A stretch of DNA of 64,000 bases from Streptococcus sanguinis SK355 (GCF_000212855.1 NZ_GL890993.1:762683-826682); one strand, 5' to 3'; positions 46,307-55,277 are shown, counted from the first letter of the stretch. Notes: generated from the sequence alone by a model not told the origin. Made by a program: numbers and translations.

Positions 46307-46921
46307 ATGGGATATCTAGTTCAACAGATACTGAATGCTCTGATTCAAATTGCTTTGTTTGCGTTTCTTCCTTTTGTTTGGTGGTTGATAAGGGCTAGAA
46401 GAAAAAGTCCATTTTTAGAATGGCTTGGCTTAAAACCGCTAAAAGATACTGGCAGCCGGAAGATCTGGCTGTGGATTTTGTTGGGTTCGCTATTTTTCCT
46501 GTCCCTTTCGTTTTTGCTACTATATACGACTGTAAAAAGTCTTAAGACAGCGACTTCAAACTTTTCAGGCCTCGGCTTTCAAGCCTTGCCAGCTATTCTG
46601 ATTTATGGTCTGTTTCAAACTGCTCTGCCAGAAGAACTGCTATTCAGAGGTTTTCTTTTAAAGAGATTGGCTAGCCGCTTACCCTTTGTAGTGGCCAATA
46701 GCATACAAGCTACTCTTTTTGGTCTGATCCATGGCCTGATGTTTATAACAATACTCTCTTGGCATCAAATCCTGCTCATCATTTTGTGTACGGGTGGCAT
46801 CGCGGCTTATCTGGGCTTTGTCAATGAAAAGAAATCCGATGGCTCCATTTTAGCCAGCTGGATCATGCATGCCCTAGCAAATGTAGTTGTGGGTAGTTTA
46901 TCGGCATTTATGCTGATTTAA
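46307..46921 (+). CDS. CPBP family intramembrane metalloprotease
   Basis: 204 residues, about six membrane helices. Catalytic EELLFRGFLLKRL (about residues 109-121), FGLIHG (about 139-144) and C-terminal WIMHALANVVVG (about 185-196) with His. Active-site residues are intact, unlike the protein at 4135. AAAGGAGT precedes the ATG at 46307. Third CPBP-type gene in the window; the substrate is unknown. Confidence 0.87.
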   Translation: MGYLVQQILNALIQIALFAFLPFVWWLIRARRKSPFLEWLGLKPLKDTGSRKIWLWILLGSLFFLSLSFLLLYTTVKSLKTATSNFSGLGFQALPAILIYGLFQTALPEELLFRGFLLKRLASRLPFVVANSIQATLFGLIHGLMFITILSWHQILLIILCTGGIAAYLGFVNEKKSDGSILASWIMHALANVVVGSLSAFMLI

Positions 46922-46948
46922 TAAATTGAGATTTTTACTGCAAATCAA

Positions 46949-46981
46949 AAAGTTCCGTTTTTCCTTGAGAATCGGAACTTT
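46949..46981. terminator. Terminator-like hairpin between the CPBP and EVE genes
   Basis: AAAGTTCCG / CGGAACTTT stem between convergent genes, with a T run on the minus strand. Confidence 0.65.
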
Positions 46982-47034
46982 AGATTTGATGACAGGTGGG
47001 CAAAGAGTTCGGTGTAAGTCAAACAAAGCTGTTT

Positions 47035-47460
47035 CTACTGATTTGCAGGGCTGTCCAGTTTCATTTGCTCAAAAACATAAAGGAAGAAGTCTTTCGAAAC
47101 TTCAAAATGTCCGTATCTTATCTGAGAAGCATATTGGCGCCACTGAGGATGTTGTCGGACTTGCTCAATGGGGCAGTCTCTGACAGGTTGGTAGTAGCTG
47201 ACGTCTCGCCGAAATGGGACAAAGCCTTCAAACATCTCTACTTGGTAGGCAGTGTCATCTAGAATCTTGCCAACTGTTGTAAAGGCTTGCAGCTTTTCTT
47301 GACTATTTAACCGATACTTGGGGCTGTAGTAGAGAAGATAGTCCCCCTTTTTCATTCGGTTCAATGGTGCTTTCTTTCCATGGCAGACTTGGCAAAATCC
47401 ACCTTCTACACCTCTTAGTACATGTTCTTTTGATACGACACCAATCCAAAATCTAGTCAT
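47035..47460 (-). CDS. EVE domain protein
   Basis: 141 residues, a single EVE (PUA-like) domain: FWIGVVSKEHVLRGVEGGFCQVCHGKKAPLNRMKKGDYLLYYSP and a C-terminal YGHFEVSKDFFLYVFEQM. EVE domains bind modified bases in RNA or DNA. Its ATG overlaps the end of the MarR gene by eight bases, so the two are co-translated. Confidence 0.85.
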   Translation of the reverse strand: MTRFWIGVVSKEHVLRGVEGGFCQVCHGKKAPLNRMKKGDYLLYYSPKYRLNSQEKLQAFTTVGKILDDTAYQVEMFEGFVPFRRDVSYYQPVRDCPIEQVRQHPQWRQYASQIRYGHFEVSKDFFLYVFEQMKLDSPANQ

Positions 47461-47914
47461 TTTCTGCCTCCAGTTTGATTAAGAGTTTATTTAATATTTC
47501 TGTTTTATCTTCTAATTTTCCAAAGAATGCCTGATCAATGCCTTCTACCAGAGGAAGGGCTTGGTTGACCTTTTGCAGCCCCGTATCCGTTAGAAGTATG
47601 ATGTTGGCGCGGCTGTCCTTGGGATGGACTTCCCGCATTATCAAACCTTTCTTGACCAAGAGGCGGATGATTTGGGATACGGTCATAACATCCATGTCAG
47701 AAAATCGGGCAATATCGGTCTGACTCACCCAATCTTGCTGACGCAGAATCGCTGCAAGAGTGGTCAGAACGACAAATTGGGGATGGGTCAAATCAATCGT
47801 TCTCAGTTTGTTTTTTATCAGCCCATGCCACTTGTGGTAGGTACGGATAAAGAGCAGACCGGTTGATTTTTTGTATTCATCCTTATAGATGGAGTTAAAC
47901 TGCGATTTTTCCAT
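47453..47914 (-). CDS. MarR-family transcriptional regulator
   Basis: 153 residues with a winged HTH (WVSQTDIARFSDMDVMTVSQIIRLLVKKGLIMREVHPKDSRANII, about 62-106). The ATG at 47914 is chosen because AAAGGGAAAG lies before it; longer in-frame starts lack a site. Expressed from a consensus promoter at 47949-47977 together with the EVE gene. Probably autoregulated. Confidence 0.85.
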   Translation of the reverse strand: MEKSQFNSIYKDEYKKSTGLLFIRTYHKWHGLIKNKLRTIDLTHPQFVVLTTLAAILRQQDWVSQTDIARFSDMDVMTVSQIIRLLVKKGLIMREVHPKDSRANIILLTDTGLQKVNQALPLVEGIDQAFFGKLEDKTEILNKLLIKLEAEND

Positions 47915-47948
47915 TAGCTTTCCCTTTAGATGTTTTGTAAGCATACTT

Positions 47949-47977
47949 ATTATAATCTGACATCTTATTTTTGTCAA
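47949..47977 (-). promoter_or_regulatory. Promoter of the MarR-EVE operon
   Basis: On the minus strand TTGACA (47972-47977), 17-base spacer, TATAAT (47949-47954), both perfect. The downstream TAAGTATGCTTA is a short inverted repeat that could be the MarR site. Confidence 0.88.
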
Positions 47978-47980
47978 TAA

Positions 47981-48015
47981 AAACCCAGTTTAGACTAAAA
48001 AGTCCGAACTGGGTT
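47981..48015 (-). terminator. Terminator of ssaR
   Basis: AACCCAGTT / AACTGGGTT stem with inner ACT/AGT pairing and, on the minus strand, a TTTTTATT tail. Confidence 0.85.
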
Positions 48016-48019
48016 CTGT

Positions 48020-48667
48020 TTATAGTTTTTCTACATAAATCTGCTGGGCAATCATAGGATTGATTTGGATTTCTTGGGTTTCTGTCTTGAGAAGATAGAC
48101 CTGAGCGAAAGAATCGTATTGGATGAAGGTGATGGTTTGGCCGATTTGCAGATTGTATTTTTCCAAGTATTTGAGCAAGTCAAAGTCGTCATGCACCCGT
48201 TTGATGATATAGTCGCCAGGGGCAGAAGCCTCTTCCAGAGTCAGTTGGTTTTCTTCGTCCAGAAGCTCTCCCTTGGCTGGGATGGTGCCTCCGTGAGGAC
48301 AGGTCTTGGGGTACTGGAGCATGGCATCTAGACGCTCAACGAAGCGCTCAGAAACAGTATGCTCTAGGACTTCGGCTTCCTCATGGATTTCATCAGTCGA
48401 GTAGCCGAGATGGTTGACCAGAAAGACCTCGATCAGTCGGTGCTTACGGTAGAGGTCAGAAACTAGCCTTAGCCCCAAATCAGTCAGCAGGTAGCCGGCT
48501 TTTTTATCCTTAACCAGAAGTTCTTCCGCCAGCATTTTTTTCATCATTTCCGTCACAGCCGGAGGTGAAACCTGCATGAGCTGGGCGATTTCTTTATTGG
48601 TGATTTTTTTGTGGCGGCTGCCAATCTCATAGATACACTTGAGATAGTCTTCTTTATTTGGGGTCAT
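48020..48667 (-). CDS. ssaR: Metal-dependent (Mn) repressor, DtxR/MntR family
   Basis: 215 residues. N-terminal winged HTH (NKEIAQLMQVSPPAVTEMMKKML, about 24-46), dimerisation and metal-binding domain (EVFLVNHLGYSTDEIHEEAEVLEHTVSERFVERLD, about 79-113; ...CPHGG), and an SH3-like C-terminal domain. Homologue of ScaR/SloR/PsaR, which repress Mn uptake when manganese is plentiful. The ssaACB promoter at 55239-55277 in this window carries the matching operator, which is why I use the S. sanguinis name. Confidence 0.9.
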   Translation of the reverse strand: MTPNKEDYLKCIYEIGSRHKKITNKEIAQLMQVSPPAVTEMMKKMLAEELLVKDKKAGYLLTDLGLRLVSDLYRKHRLIEVFLVNHLGYSTDEIHEEAEVLEHTVSERFVERLDAMLQYPKTCPHGGTIPAKGELLDEENQLTLEEASAPGDYIIKRVHDDFDLLKYLEKYNLQIGQTITFIQYDSFAQVYLLKTETQEIQINPMIAQQIYVEKL

Positions 48668-48767
48668 CTTGCATCCTCGCTGAACTTTCTATCATTAGTA
48701 TAACAAAAATCGCTGCAAGAATACAGTGTAGAAGCCCTTCATTGGCCTTTGGATTTTCTTGATTTAC

Positions 48768-48811
48768 TTGTAATCGTTTTACGATTATTATATAATCAAA
48801 TCGTACGATTT
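48768..48811 (+). promoter_or_regulatory. Promoter with two matching palindromic operators upstream of the C39-like gene
   Basis: TTGTAA (48768-48773), 17-base spacer, TATAAT (48791-48796). AATCGT-TTT-ACGATT (48772-48786) fills the spacer and AAATCGTACGATTT (48798-48811, perfect) lies just after the -10. Two copies of the same AATCGT/ACGATT half-site flanking the -10 strongly suggest a dimeric repressor; the regulator is unidentified. Confidence 0.65.
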
Positions 48812-48894
48812 AAAAAATAAAAAAGTAAAAAATTTTTAGCTGGTTTGCAAAAATTTGGCTTGCTTTTTACTTTTTGCAAAAGGAGAATTCTATT

Positions 48895-50850
48895 ATGAAA
48901 AAAAGGCGAATGATGGCGTCTCGAGCAGAGAAGTTTACTCGTTTTGGTATTCGCAAATGCAGTCTGGGAGCAGTCTCAGTAGCGATTGCGACTGGTCTGG
49001 CCTTTCTTGGAAGTGGAGCAGTGCAGGCAGATCAGCTAGCATCTAGTCAGACAGCTGACAGTGTCGCTGTCAGCCAGGCTGTGGAGAACCAAGCTAGCAC
49101 AGCTGCAACTCCAACTGTGACAGAAACCAGTCTGTCAAGCATGGATAAGGCTGCACCAGCACCGGAGGCTGTTAGTCCTGACGCTAGTCAGGTACCTGCG
49201 TCTTCCGATACCAGTGCTCAGTCTACTTCTTCTGATCCTGTAGAAAATGCTCGGCCGAAAAGTGATACTGCAGCTTCGACAGAAAATCAACCTGCTGTGG
49301 TTGAGAACTCAGAAAAAAATGATGCTTCTAATCAGCCAGCACAACCAGCTTCTGATACAGAGCGCCCCTTGGCGGCAGCAGAGGTCAAAAAGCCACAGGG
49401 AAAAATCACCATTCAGAATAACAACCCGCAGACAGGTGAATTTGATATTGTCGTGTCCGATATTGTCGCCCCAGACGGTCTGAAGTCTGTTAGTCTTCCA
49501 ACCTGGTCCACCGCTAACGACCAAGACGATGTGCAGTGGTACACGGCCGAAAGACGCGCTGATGGGACCTATTTCAAGCATGTCAGCTACCGCAATCATA
49601 AGAACTCTCTTGGTGAGTATAATGTTCACCTCTATTTTGTGAATGATGCAGGCCAACTGCAGGGTGCAGGCTCAGCTAAGACGGTGGTTACTCGCGCGCA
49701 GCCTCAAGGCAAGATCGCCATTCAGAACAACAATCCACAGACAGGTGAATTTGATATTGTCGTGTCCGATATTGTCGCCCCAGACGGTCTGAAGTCTGTT
49801 TATCTGCCGACTTGGTCCAGCAAGGATGACCAAGACGATGTGCAGTGGTATATCGCTGAGCGCCAAGCTGACGGTACCTATAAAAAGCATGTCCGAGCTC
49901 AGGATCATAAGTTTTCAGTAGGTGAGTACAAGGTTCATCTTTACTATTTGAACGAGGATGGCCAGATGCAAGGTGCAGGTGGCGAGAAGCTGATGGTTTC
50001 TGTAGCACCTGAAAACATCCGTGCGACTGGAAAAATCAATATCCAAAACAATAATGCTCGAACAGGAACTTTTGATGTGGTTGTGACAAATGTCTCCAAT
50101 CCAGGCGGAATTCAAGCAGTCTATCTGCCAACTTGGTCCACAGATAAGGATCAGGATGATGTCAAGTGGTATTTAGCTCAAAGGCAGGCGAATGGCACCT
50201 ATAAGATCACAGTCCGAGCTAGTGACCATAAGCTTTCTACCGGCGAGTACAAGATTCATCTTTACTATAAGCAGGACAATGGTCAGCTCATCGCTGTAGA
50301 TGCTGCGACCACTCAGGTCTCTAAAGCTGTTTACAATACTCCTTATTACTCCCAGCGCGATGGCCGTTGGGGTGGCAGGAAGTATGGTCCTTACAGCATG
50401 GATGCGACAGGATGCGTGCCGACAACGCTAGCCATGGTTATTTCTGGTATTACTGGTACAGAAGTGCTTCCGACAACCGTTGCGGATTACCTATATAATA
50501 ATACCAATGAATTTAATAAAGATGGATTTGGTACTAGCAGCCGTGGTATTGTCCGAGCTGCCCAGCACTGGGATCTGACGACTGAGACCCTGTTTACAGC
50601 TTCTGCAGTCAAAGAAGTACTTTCGCAGGGGCATCATGTCCTAGGTGCCGTTGGTACCAGCATCTTTGCCCATTATCCAGTCACTCATGAGCTGGTTCTT
50701 AAAGGCTATGACAATGGAAAAACCTATGTCCGTGACCCTTATAATGCAGCTAATAATGGCTGGTACCCCGTAGACTATCTCTTTGGAGTCAAGAGTGTAG
50801 ATCCGACGGATAATACAGAAGGATCACCCTTTATTGCCATCAAAGGATAA
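48895..50850 (+). CDS. YSIRK-type secreted protein with three Bsp-like repeats and a C39-like peptidase domain
   Basis: 651 residues. YSIRK-class signal (KFTRFGIRKCSLGAVSVAIATG, about 11-32), then an Ala/Ser/Thr/Pro-rich spacer to about 165. Three GBS_Bsp-like repeats start at about 168, 272 and 379, each GKI-IQNNN...TWS...DQDDV-WY. A C39-like papain-fold peptidase domain runs from about 479 to the end with Cys507 (ATGCVPTTLAM) and a His near 598 (VTHELVLKGY). No LPXTG signal, so released or held by the repeats. Probably a wall-associated peptidase or hydrolase. The ATG at 48895 follows AAAAGGAG. Confidence 0.87.
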   Translation: MKKRRMMASRAEKFTRFGIRKCSLGAVSVAIATGLAFLGSGAVQADQLASSQTADSVAVSQAVENQASTAATPTVTETSLSSMDKAAPAPEAVSPDASQVPASSDTSAQSTSSDPVENARPKSDTAASTENQPAVVENSEKNDASNQPAQPASDTERPLAAAEVKKPQGKITIQNNNPQTGEFDIVVSDIVAPDGLKSVSLPTWSTANDQDDVQWYTAERRADGTYFKHVSYRNHKNSLGEYNVHLYFVNDAGQLQGAGSAKTVVTRAQPQGKIAIQNNNPQTGEFDIVVSDIVAPDGLKSVYLPTWSSKDDQDDVQWYIAERQADGTYKKHVRAQDHKFSVGEYKVHLYYLNEDGQMQGAGGEKLMVSVAPENIRATGKINIQNNNARTGTFDVVVTNVSNPGGIQAVYLPTWSTDKDQDDVKWYLAQRQANGTYKITVRASDHKLSTGEYKIHLYYKQDNGQLIAVDAATTQVSKAVYNTPYYSQRDGRWGGRKYGPYSMDATGCVPTTLAMVISGITGTEVLPTTVADYLYNNTNEFNKDGFGTSSRGIVRAAQHWDLTTETLFTASAVKEVLSQGHHVLGAVGTSIFAHYPVTHELVLKGYDNGKTYVRDPYNAANNGWYPVDYLFGVKSVDPTDNTEGSPFIAIKG

Positions 50851-50869
50851 GAAATTCGTGAATAAGAAG

Positions 50870-50897
50870 ACCGCTCGTTGCTTGACGAGCGGTTTTC
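50870..50897 (+). terminator. Terminator of the C39-like gene
   Basis: ACCGCTCGT / ACGAGCGGT perfect stem, loop TGCTTG, T run. Confidence 0.92.
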
Positions 50898-50934
50898 TAT
50901 GTAGGTATAATAGAAAAAAGAAAGGAGGGGAGCC

Positions 50935-52035
50935 ATGTATCCAAAAGAAGGGAAAGAAGAGCTCTTTCAGCAATTGCAATCAATCGGTTGGTCTCAGTCA
51001 GCGCTGGAACAAGTTTTTGCAGGGTTCAATAACGGGCAAGGAAAAACAGTGTCAGAAGAAAGAAATTACCTGCAGGAGGCTCAGCTTTTTGGCAGTCCCT
51101 TCTTTCAAGAGCTTTGGCTGGCTGAGGATGCTCAGAACAGCAGGTTAGGAGCTCAGGAGCTGCTGGTTTTGGCTATGAATCTTGTTAATATGCCTGAGGA
51201 GTTGAGCGGGGACAAGGCAGAGACAGATTTTTTGCTGGCTCGGATTGCTCCAAACCTAACACCGCATGATTGCTTTTGGAAGATTTTTTCAAGCACCTTG
51301 CGCCAGGCTTTCCCGGCAGATGATTTTAGCCAAAGGGATGGCAATCAAAAGCTTAAGAGACAGCTACATCAGTTTCGCTATATCATTTCCTGCCAGCAGG
51401 CCCAGTGGGTCAGAGATCACTATCGTCAGACTGGTATGACAGATGCAGAAGCCTTTACCTCCTATCTAAAGGCTTTTCCAGCGCTGCCTTATAGCTTTCA
51501 AGAATCCTCTCGCTTGCACAATAAAGCCTATATTCATAAAAAGTCAGAGCAAGCTATCTATCCGGATGATCAAGTTAGTCAGGCCAATATAAAAATCCTG
51601 ATTGATTTTCATACAGAGTTTATTCTGGATCAGACAGGTCGTTTTCTCAATATTATCGATCCAGAGGGGACTAGCCAAAATGGTATTGTGAATGGCGCCA
51701 GCTTTAACTACGGTGAGCGCAATCGTCCGGTCAATCAAGCTTCTCATACTCGCTACGATGTCAAAACGCCAGCAGTCTGGGATCCTCGCTTTCGCAAGCT
51801 TGCCATAGAAAATGGCGGCCGCAAGTTCAAATCACCTCAGAATAATCGTGGTCCGCTGGGCTATCGTTCGGCTAAGAGCCCTTATGCTCGAAAGGGGCAG
51901 AGTGCTTATAAACAGGTAAAGGCAGAGATTGCTCGATTCAAGAAATTGCTGAATCGACCATCCTTTCTCTTGCGTTCCTGGGCTTGGTTCCGTCAGTTTT
52001 GGAAGAAGTTTTTCGCACAAAAAAATACGGACTAG
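50935..52035 (+). CDS. DUF3114-like protein
   Basis: 366 residues without signal peptide or membrane segment. N-terminal half helical (KEGKEELFQQLQSIGWSQSALEQVF...), central AQWVRDHYRQTGMTDAEAFTSYLKAFPALPYSFQESSRLHNKAYIH, then DFHTEFILDQTGRFLNIIDPEGTSQNGIVNGASFNYG and a very basic C-terminus. It fits the streptococcal DUF3114 family, from memory and not checked. The D-x-x-x-E-F-I-L / NGASFNYG segment is reminiscent of secreted-toxin C-terminal domains, but there is no export signal. Function unknown. Confidence 0.65.
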   Translation: MYPKEGKEELFQQLQSIGWSQSALEQVFAGFNNGQGKTVSEERNYLQEAQLFGSPFFQELWLAEDAQNSRLGAQELLVLAMNLVNMPEELSGDKAETDFLLARIAPNLTPHDCFWKIFSSTLRQAFPADDFSQRDGNQKLKRQLHQFRYIISCQQAQWVRDHYRQTGMTDAEAFTSYLKAFPALPYSFQESSRLHNKAYIHKKSEQAIYPDDQVSQANIKILIDFHTEFILDQTGRFLNIIDPEGTSQNGIVNGASFNYGERNRPVNQASHTRYDVKTPAVWDPRFRKLAIENGGRKFKSPQNNRGPLGYRSAKSPYARKGQSAYKQVKAEIARFKKLLNRPSFLLRSWAWFRQFWKKFFAQKNTD

Positions 52036-52050
52036 CAGGTCCGTATTTTT
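52021..52050. terminator. Bidirectional terminator between the DUF3114-like gene and tpx
   Basis: AAAAATACGGAC / GTCCGTATTTTT stem; it contains the stop codon of the plus-strand gene and serves both convergent genes. Confidence 0.93.
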
Positions 52051-52055
52051 ATCTC

Positions 52056-52547
52056 TTATAAACTCTTAACTGCAGCAATCGCTGCTTCAAAGTCTGGCTC
52101 GGTGTTGATATTGTCGACATATTCAGCATAGGTCACAGTGTTATTTTCATCCAGAACTAGAACTGCGCGGGCTAAAAGGTGCCATTCATTGATGAGGACA
52201 GCATAGTCACGGCCGAAAGAATGGTCGAAGTAGTCAGAGAGCATGACAGCATTTTCAATGCCTTCAGCAGCACACCACTTGCCTTGAGCAAAAGGCAAGT
52301 CAACTGAAACCGTGATAACAACGGTATTGTCCAAGTCAGAGAGCTCTTGGTTGAAACGGCGAGTCTGAGTCGAGCATACACCAGTATCGATAGATGGGAT
52401 GATGCTCAGGACTTTCTTTTTGCCAGCAAAATCAGCCAGAGTTTTCTTTGAAAGGTCAGTGGTTGTCAAGCTAAAATCGTGGGCTGTGTCGCCGACTTGC
52501 AGTTGCTTTCCAGTAAAAGTTACAGGATTTCCGAGAAAAGTTGTCAT
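52056..52547 (-). CDS. tpx: Thiol peroxidase
   Basis: 163 residues, atypical 2-Cys peroxiredoxin reducing peroxides with thioredoxin. Peroxidatic Cys58 in [16 protein letters not shown] and resolving Cys92 in [11 protein letters not shown]. It lies next to the Mn transporter operon on the same strand, the classic psaA/ssaB-tpx neighbourhood linking Mn supply and oxidative-stress defence; a hairpin at 52656-52693 separates the transcripts. Confidence 0.96.
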   Translation of the reverse strand: MTTFLGNPVTFTGKQLQVGDTAHDFSLTTTDLSKKTLADFAGKKKVLSIIPSIDTGVCSTQTRRFNQELSDLDNTVVITVSVDLPFAQGKWCAAEGIENAVMLSDYFDHSFGRDYAVLINEWHLLARAVLVLDENNTVTYAEYVDNINTEPDFEAAIAAVKSL

Positions 52548-52655
52548 AGGAAGTCTCCATTCATGTTTGATAGCTTCATTGTACAGCGAATAGTGATTTT
52601 TTTCGAATAATTTGACCGGAAATTTGAGAGCGACTCCATGTGGAGCTCCTTCTCC

Positions 52656-52693
52656 AAAAATAAAGAGGTTAGGATTTTGTCTTCCTAACCTTT
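52656..52693 (-). terminator. Terminator of ssaACB
   Basis: AGGTTAGGA / TCCTAACCT perfect stem, loop of eight; minus-strand tail CTTTATTTTT. Confidence 0.85.
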
Positions 52694-52698
52694 TATCG

Positions 52699-53628
52699 TT
52701 ATTTGGCCAATCCTTCAGAAATTTTATCCAGATTGTATTTCATCATGCTGTAGTAGCTGTCGCCTTCTTCTCCTTCATCAGCGATTGAGTCAGTAAAGAT
52801 TTTAGCGTGGATTGGGATCTTGGTGTCTTTAGAAACAGTCTTCATCGGACGGTCGTCCACACTTGATTCGACAAAGAGAGATGGCACTTTGGTCTTGCGT
52901 AGTTTTTCAACTAAGCTTTTGATTTGATCTGGAGTTCCTTCTTCCTCGGTGTTGATTTCCCAAATGTAGGCTGATGGCACGTTGTAGGCCTTAGAGAAGT
53001 ACTTGAAGCAGCCTTCGCTTGTCACAATCATTTTCTTTTCTTCTGGAATATTGTTAAATTTCTCCTTGGCTTCCTTGTCCAAAGCAGTCAATTTTTCCAC
53101 ATAAGCTTTGAGATTTTTCTCGTAAGTGGCCTTATTGTCAGGGTCTTTTTCGATCAAACGTTTGGCAATGTTTTGCGCATAGATAATGCCGTTTTCCAAG
53201 TTGAGCCAAGCATGGGGGTCTTCCTTGCCTTTTTCACTTTGCCCTTCTAGGTAAATGACGTCAACGCCATCGCTGACAGCATAGTAGTCCTTGTTTTCTT
53301 CCTTATTGGCATTTTTGACCAACTTGGTAAACCAAGCATTGCCGCCGGTTTCTAGGTTGATACCATTGTAGAAGATGAGGTCTGCTTGAGAAGTCTTTTT
53401 TACATCTTCAGGCAGGGGCTCGTATTCGTGGGGGTCTTTGCCGACTGGTACAATGCTGTGCAGGTCAATCTTATCGCCAGCTATATTTTTGGTAATATCA
53501 GCGATAATTGAGTTGGTCGCAACAACCTTGAGCTTGGACGAGTCACTGGACGCGTTCTTCTGACCGGAGCAGGCAAAGAGAGTGCAGACTGCTAGCAAAA
53601 GCAGGGATAAAAAACCTAATTTTTTCAT
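52699..53628 (-). CDS. ssaB: Manganese-binding lipoprotein SsaB
   Basis: 309 residues, substrate-binding lipoprotein of the Mn ABC transporter (LraI/cluster IX; also called FimA/ScaA/PsaA in relatives). Lipobox LFACSGQ (Cys about 20). Metal ligands: His in [12 protein letters not shown] (about 67), His in [12 protein letters not shown] (about 139), Glu in [29 protein letters not shown] (about 205) and Asp in [15 protein letters not shown] (about 280). Known in S. sanguinis as a key Mn uptake and endocarditis factor. Last gene of ssaACB. Confidence 0.96.
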   Translation of the reverse strand: MKKLGFLSLLLLAVCTLFACSGQKNASSDSSKLKVVATNSIIADITKNIAGDKIDLHSIVPVGKDPHEYEPLPEDVKKTSQADLIFYNGINLETGGNAWFTKLVKNANKEENKDYYAVSDGVDVIYLEGQSEKGKEDPHAWLNLENGIIYAQNIAKRLIEKDPDNKATYEKNLKAYVEKLTALDKEAKEKFNNIPEEKKMIVTSEGCFKYFSKAYNVPSAYIWEINTEEEGTPDQIKSLVEKLRKTKVPSLFVESSVDDRPMKTVSKDTKIPIHAKIFTDSIADEGEEGDSYYSMMKYNLDKISEGLAK

Positions 53629-53647
53629 GGGATTCCTCCATTGATTT

Positions 53648-54496
53648 TTATTTTAGTTTAGGTCGGTTTTTAAGTTTTAAATAGCGTTGCTTAGGGGCAA
53701 TAAAGAAAGAGGTGAGAAAGATGAGGGCTGAGGTCAGGACAATGCTGGATCCTGCAGCAACATTAAAACTATAGCCAATAAAGAGTCCCAGCACAGAAGC
53801 CAGAGCTCCTAAACCCGAGGACAGCAGAATCATAGTTTTCAGACTGTTGGCATAGAGGTAGGCCGTTGCTGCCGGCGTTATCAAGAGAGCGACAATCAGA
53901 ATGGTTCCCACGCTCTGCATAGCTGTCACAGAGACCAAGGTCAAGAGAATCATCAGTAAATAGTGATAGAAATTCACCTTCATCCCCATAGCCTGAGCTA
54001 GCAGCGGATCAAATGATGTAATTAGGAGCTGTTTAAAGAAAATGGCGATAACTAGTAGAACTAGAAGGGCTACTCCGATACTAATCCACATATCAATATC
54101 CTGTACAGCCAAGATATTCCCAAAGAGGATATGGAAGAGGTCGGTAGAACTTTTAGCAACACCAATCAAAATGACTCCCAAAGCCAAGAAAGAAGAAAAA
54201 GTTATCCCGATGGCTGTGTCACTCTTGATAATAGAATTTCCCTTGATGTAGGTGATAATAATTGAGGCCAAAAGTCCAAATGTGATGGCTCCAATGAAAA
54301 AATTAATCCCTAGAATATAGGACAGAGCCACACCGGGCAGAACCGCATGAGAGATAGCATCCCCCATGAGTGACATCCCCCGCAGTATAATAAAGCAGCC
54401 GACAGCCCCAGCAACAACTCCAATAACGATAGATGTAATCAAAGCGTTTTGTAGAAAGTGGAAGTCATGCAATCCTTGAATAAATTCTTGAATCAT
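53648..54496 (-). CDS. ssaC: Manganese ABC transporter permease SsaC
   Basis: 282 residues, about eight membrane helices, ABC-3 permease family ([34 protein letters not shown], about 30-63). The ATG at 54496 is chosen because GGAGGTG lies six bases upstream; a nearer-terminal ATG at 54511 would contain that site. The start is two bases from the ssaA stop. Confidence 0.95.
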   Translation of the reverse strand: MIQEFIQGLHDFHFLQNALITSIVIGVVAGAVGCFIILRGMSLMGDAISHAVLPGVALSYILGINFFIGAITFGLLASIIITYIKGNSIIKSDTAIGITFSSFLALGVILIGVAKSSTDLFHILFGNILAVQDIDMWISIGVALLVLLVIAIFFKQLLITSFDPLLAQAMGMKVNFYHYLLMILLTLVSVTAMQSVGTILIVALLITPAATAYLYANSLKTMILLSSGLGALASVLGLFIGYSFNVAAGSSIVLTSALIFLTSFFIAPKQRYLKLKNRPKLK

Positions 54497-54497
54497 C

Positions 54498-55217
54498 TTA
54501 GGCACCTCCATTCATAAAGAGCTGGGCACCATAAGTTTTTTGCATATTCTCTTTAGTGAAAGTAGCCTCGGTTGGTCCAAAGGCAATGACCCTCTTATTG
54601 AGCAGGAGCACCTGATCGAAATAAGCCGTCACCTTGCTTAAATCATGGTGCACAATCAAAATGGTCTTCCCTTCTTCTTTTAGACGTCGCAAAGTCCCCA
54701 TGATAATTTCTTCGCTGACAGAATCAATGCCAACAAAGGGTTCATCAAGGAAAATATATTCCGCCTCTTGTACTAGGCAGCGCGCAATCAAAACCCGTTG
54801 GAATTGACCACCGGATAGCTGACTGATTTGACGTTCAGCAAAATCTTCCAATCCAACAATTTTCAAGGCCTGCTTGACCTTGCCCCAGTCAGAAGTTTTT
54901 AATCTTTGGAAGAGTTTAATCTTAGGGTAAAGCCCAAGAGAAACACACTCTTTTACCTTGATAGGAAAGTTATAGTCAATATTAATTTTTTGTTCTACAT
55001 AGGCAATTCGTTTTAGTTCTTTGTCTAAAGGCTGACCATCCAGTAAAGCTTGGCCTTGGTGGTCGACAATTCCCAATAAACCTTTAATAAGGGTGGATTT
55101 TCCAGCCCCGTTTGGACCGATAATTCCCGTAATAGTAGGGCCATTTATATTTAAGTTTGCCTTGTCTAATGCCAGCTGGCCCTGATAGCTGACAGTCAAA
55201 TCTTTAATCGTAATCAT
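54498..55217 (-). CDS. ssaA: Manganese ABC transporter ATP-binding protein SsaA
   Basis: 239 residues. Walker [13 protein letters not shown] (about residues 33-44), signature [15 protein letters not shown] (about 131-145), Walker [14 protein letters not shown] (about 151-163), switch His in ILIVHHDLS. First gene of ssaACB; the ATG at 55217 has GAGGTG upstream and the SsaR-controlled promoter lies at 55239-55277. Confidence 0.95.
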   Translation of the reverse strand: MITIKDLTVSYQGQLALDKANLNINGPTITGIIGPNGAGKSTLIKGLLGIVDHQGQALLDGQPLDKELKRIAYVEQKINIDYNFPIKVKECVSLGLYPKIKLFQRLKTSDWGKVKQALKIVGLEDFAERQISQLSGGQFQRVLIARCLVQEAEYIFLDEPFVGIDSVSEEIIMGTLRRLKEEGKTILIVHHDLSKVTAYFDQVLLLNKRVIAFGPTEATFTKENMQKTYGAQLFMNGGA

Positions 55218-55238
55218 CTCATACACCTCTATGATTTT

Positions 55239-55277
55239 AATATACATTAAAACAAAAATTAAGTCAAGTTAATTTTT
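55239..55277 (-). promoter_or_regulatory. ssaACB promoter with SsaR operator
   Basis: Minus strand: TTGACT (55262-55267), 17-base spacer, TATATT (55239-55244). The -35 is embedded in a palindrome with perfect nine-base arms AAAAATTAA / TTAATTTTT (55254-55262 and 55269-55277) around GTCAAG, matching the element bound by ScaR/SloR-type Mn repressors. Occupancy would block RNA polymerase directly. Confidence 0.9.

Noticed and set aside
47453..47977. Longer MarR start at 47977
   Set aside because: That codon lies within the -35 element of the operon promoter and lacks a ribosome site; the ATG at 47914 fits better.
52602..52609. TTCGAATA, a match to the cin-box, near tpx
   Set aside because: It points toward the convergent end of ssaB, with no plus-strand gene downstream; likely chance.
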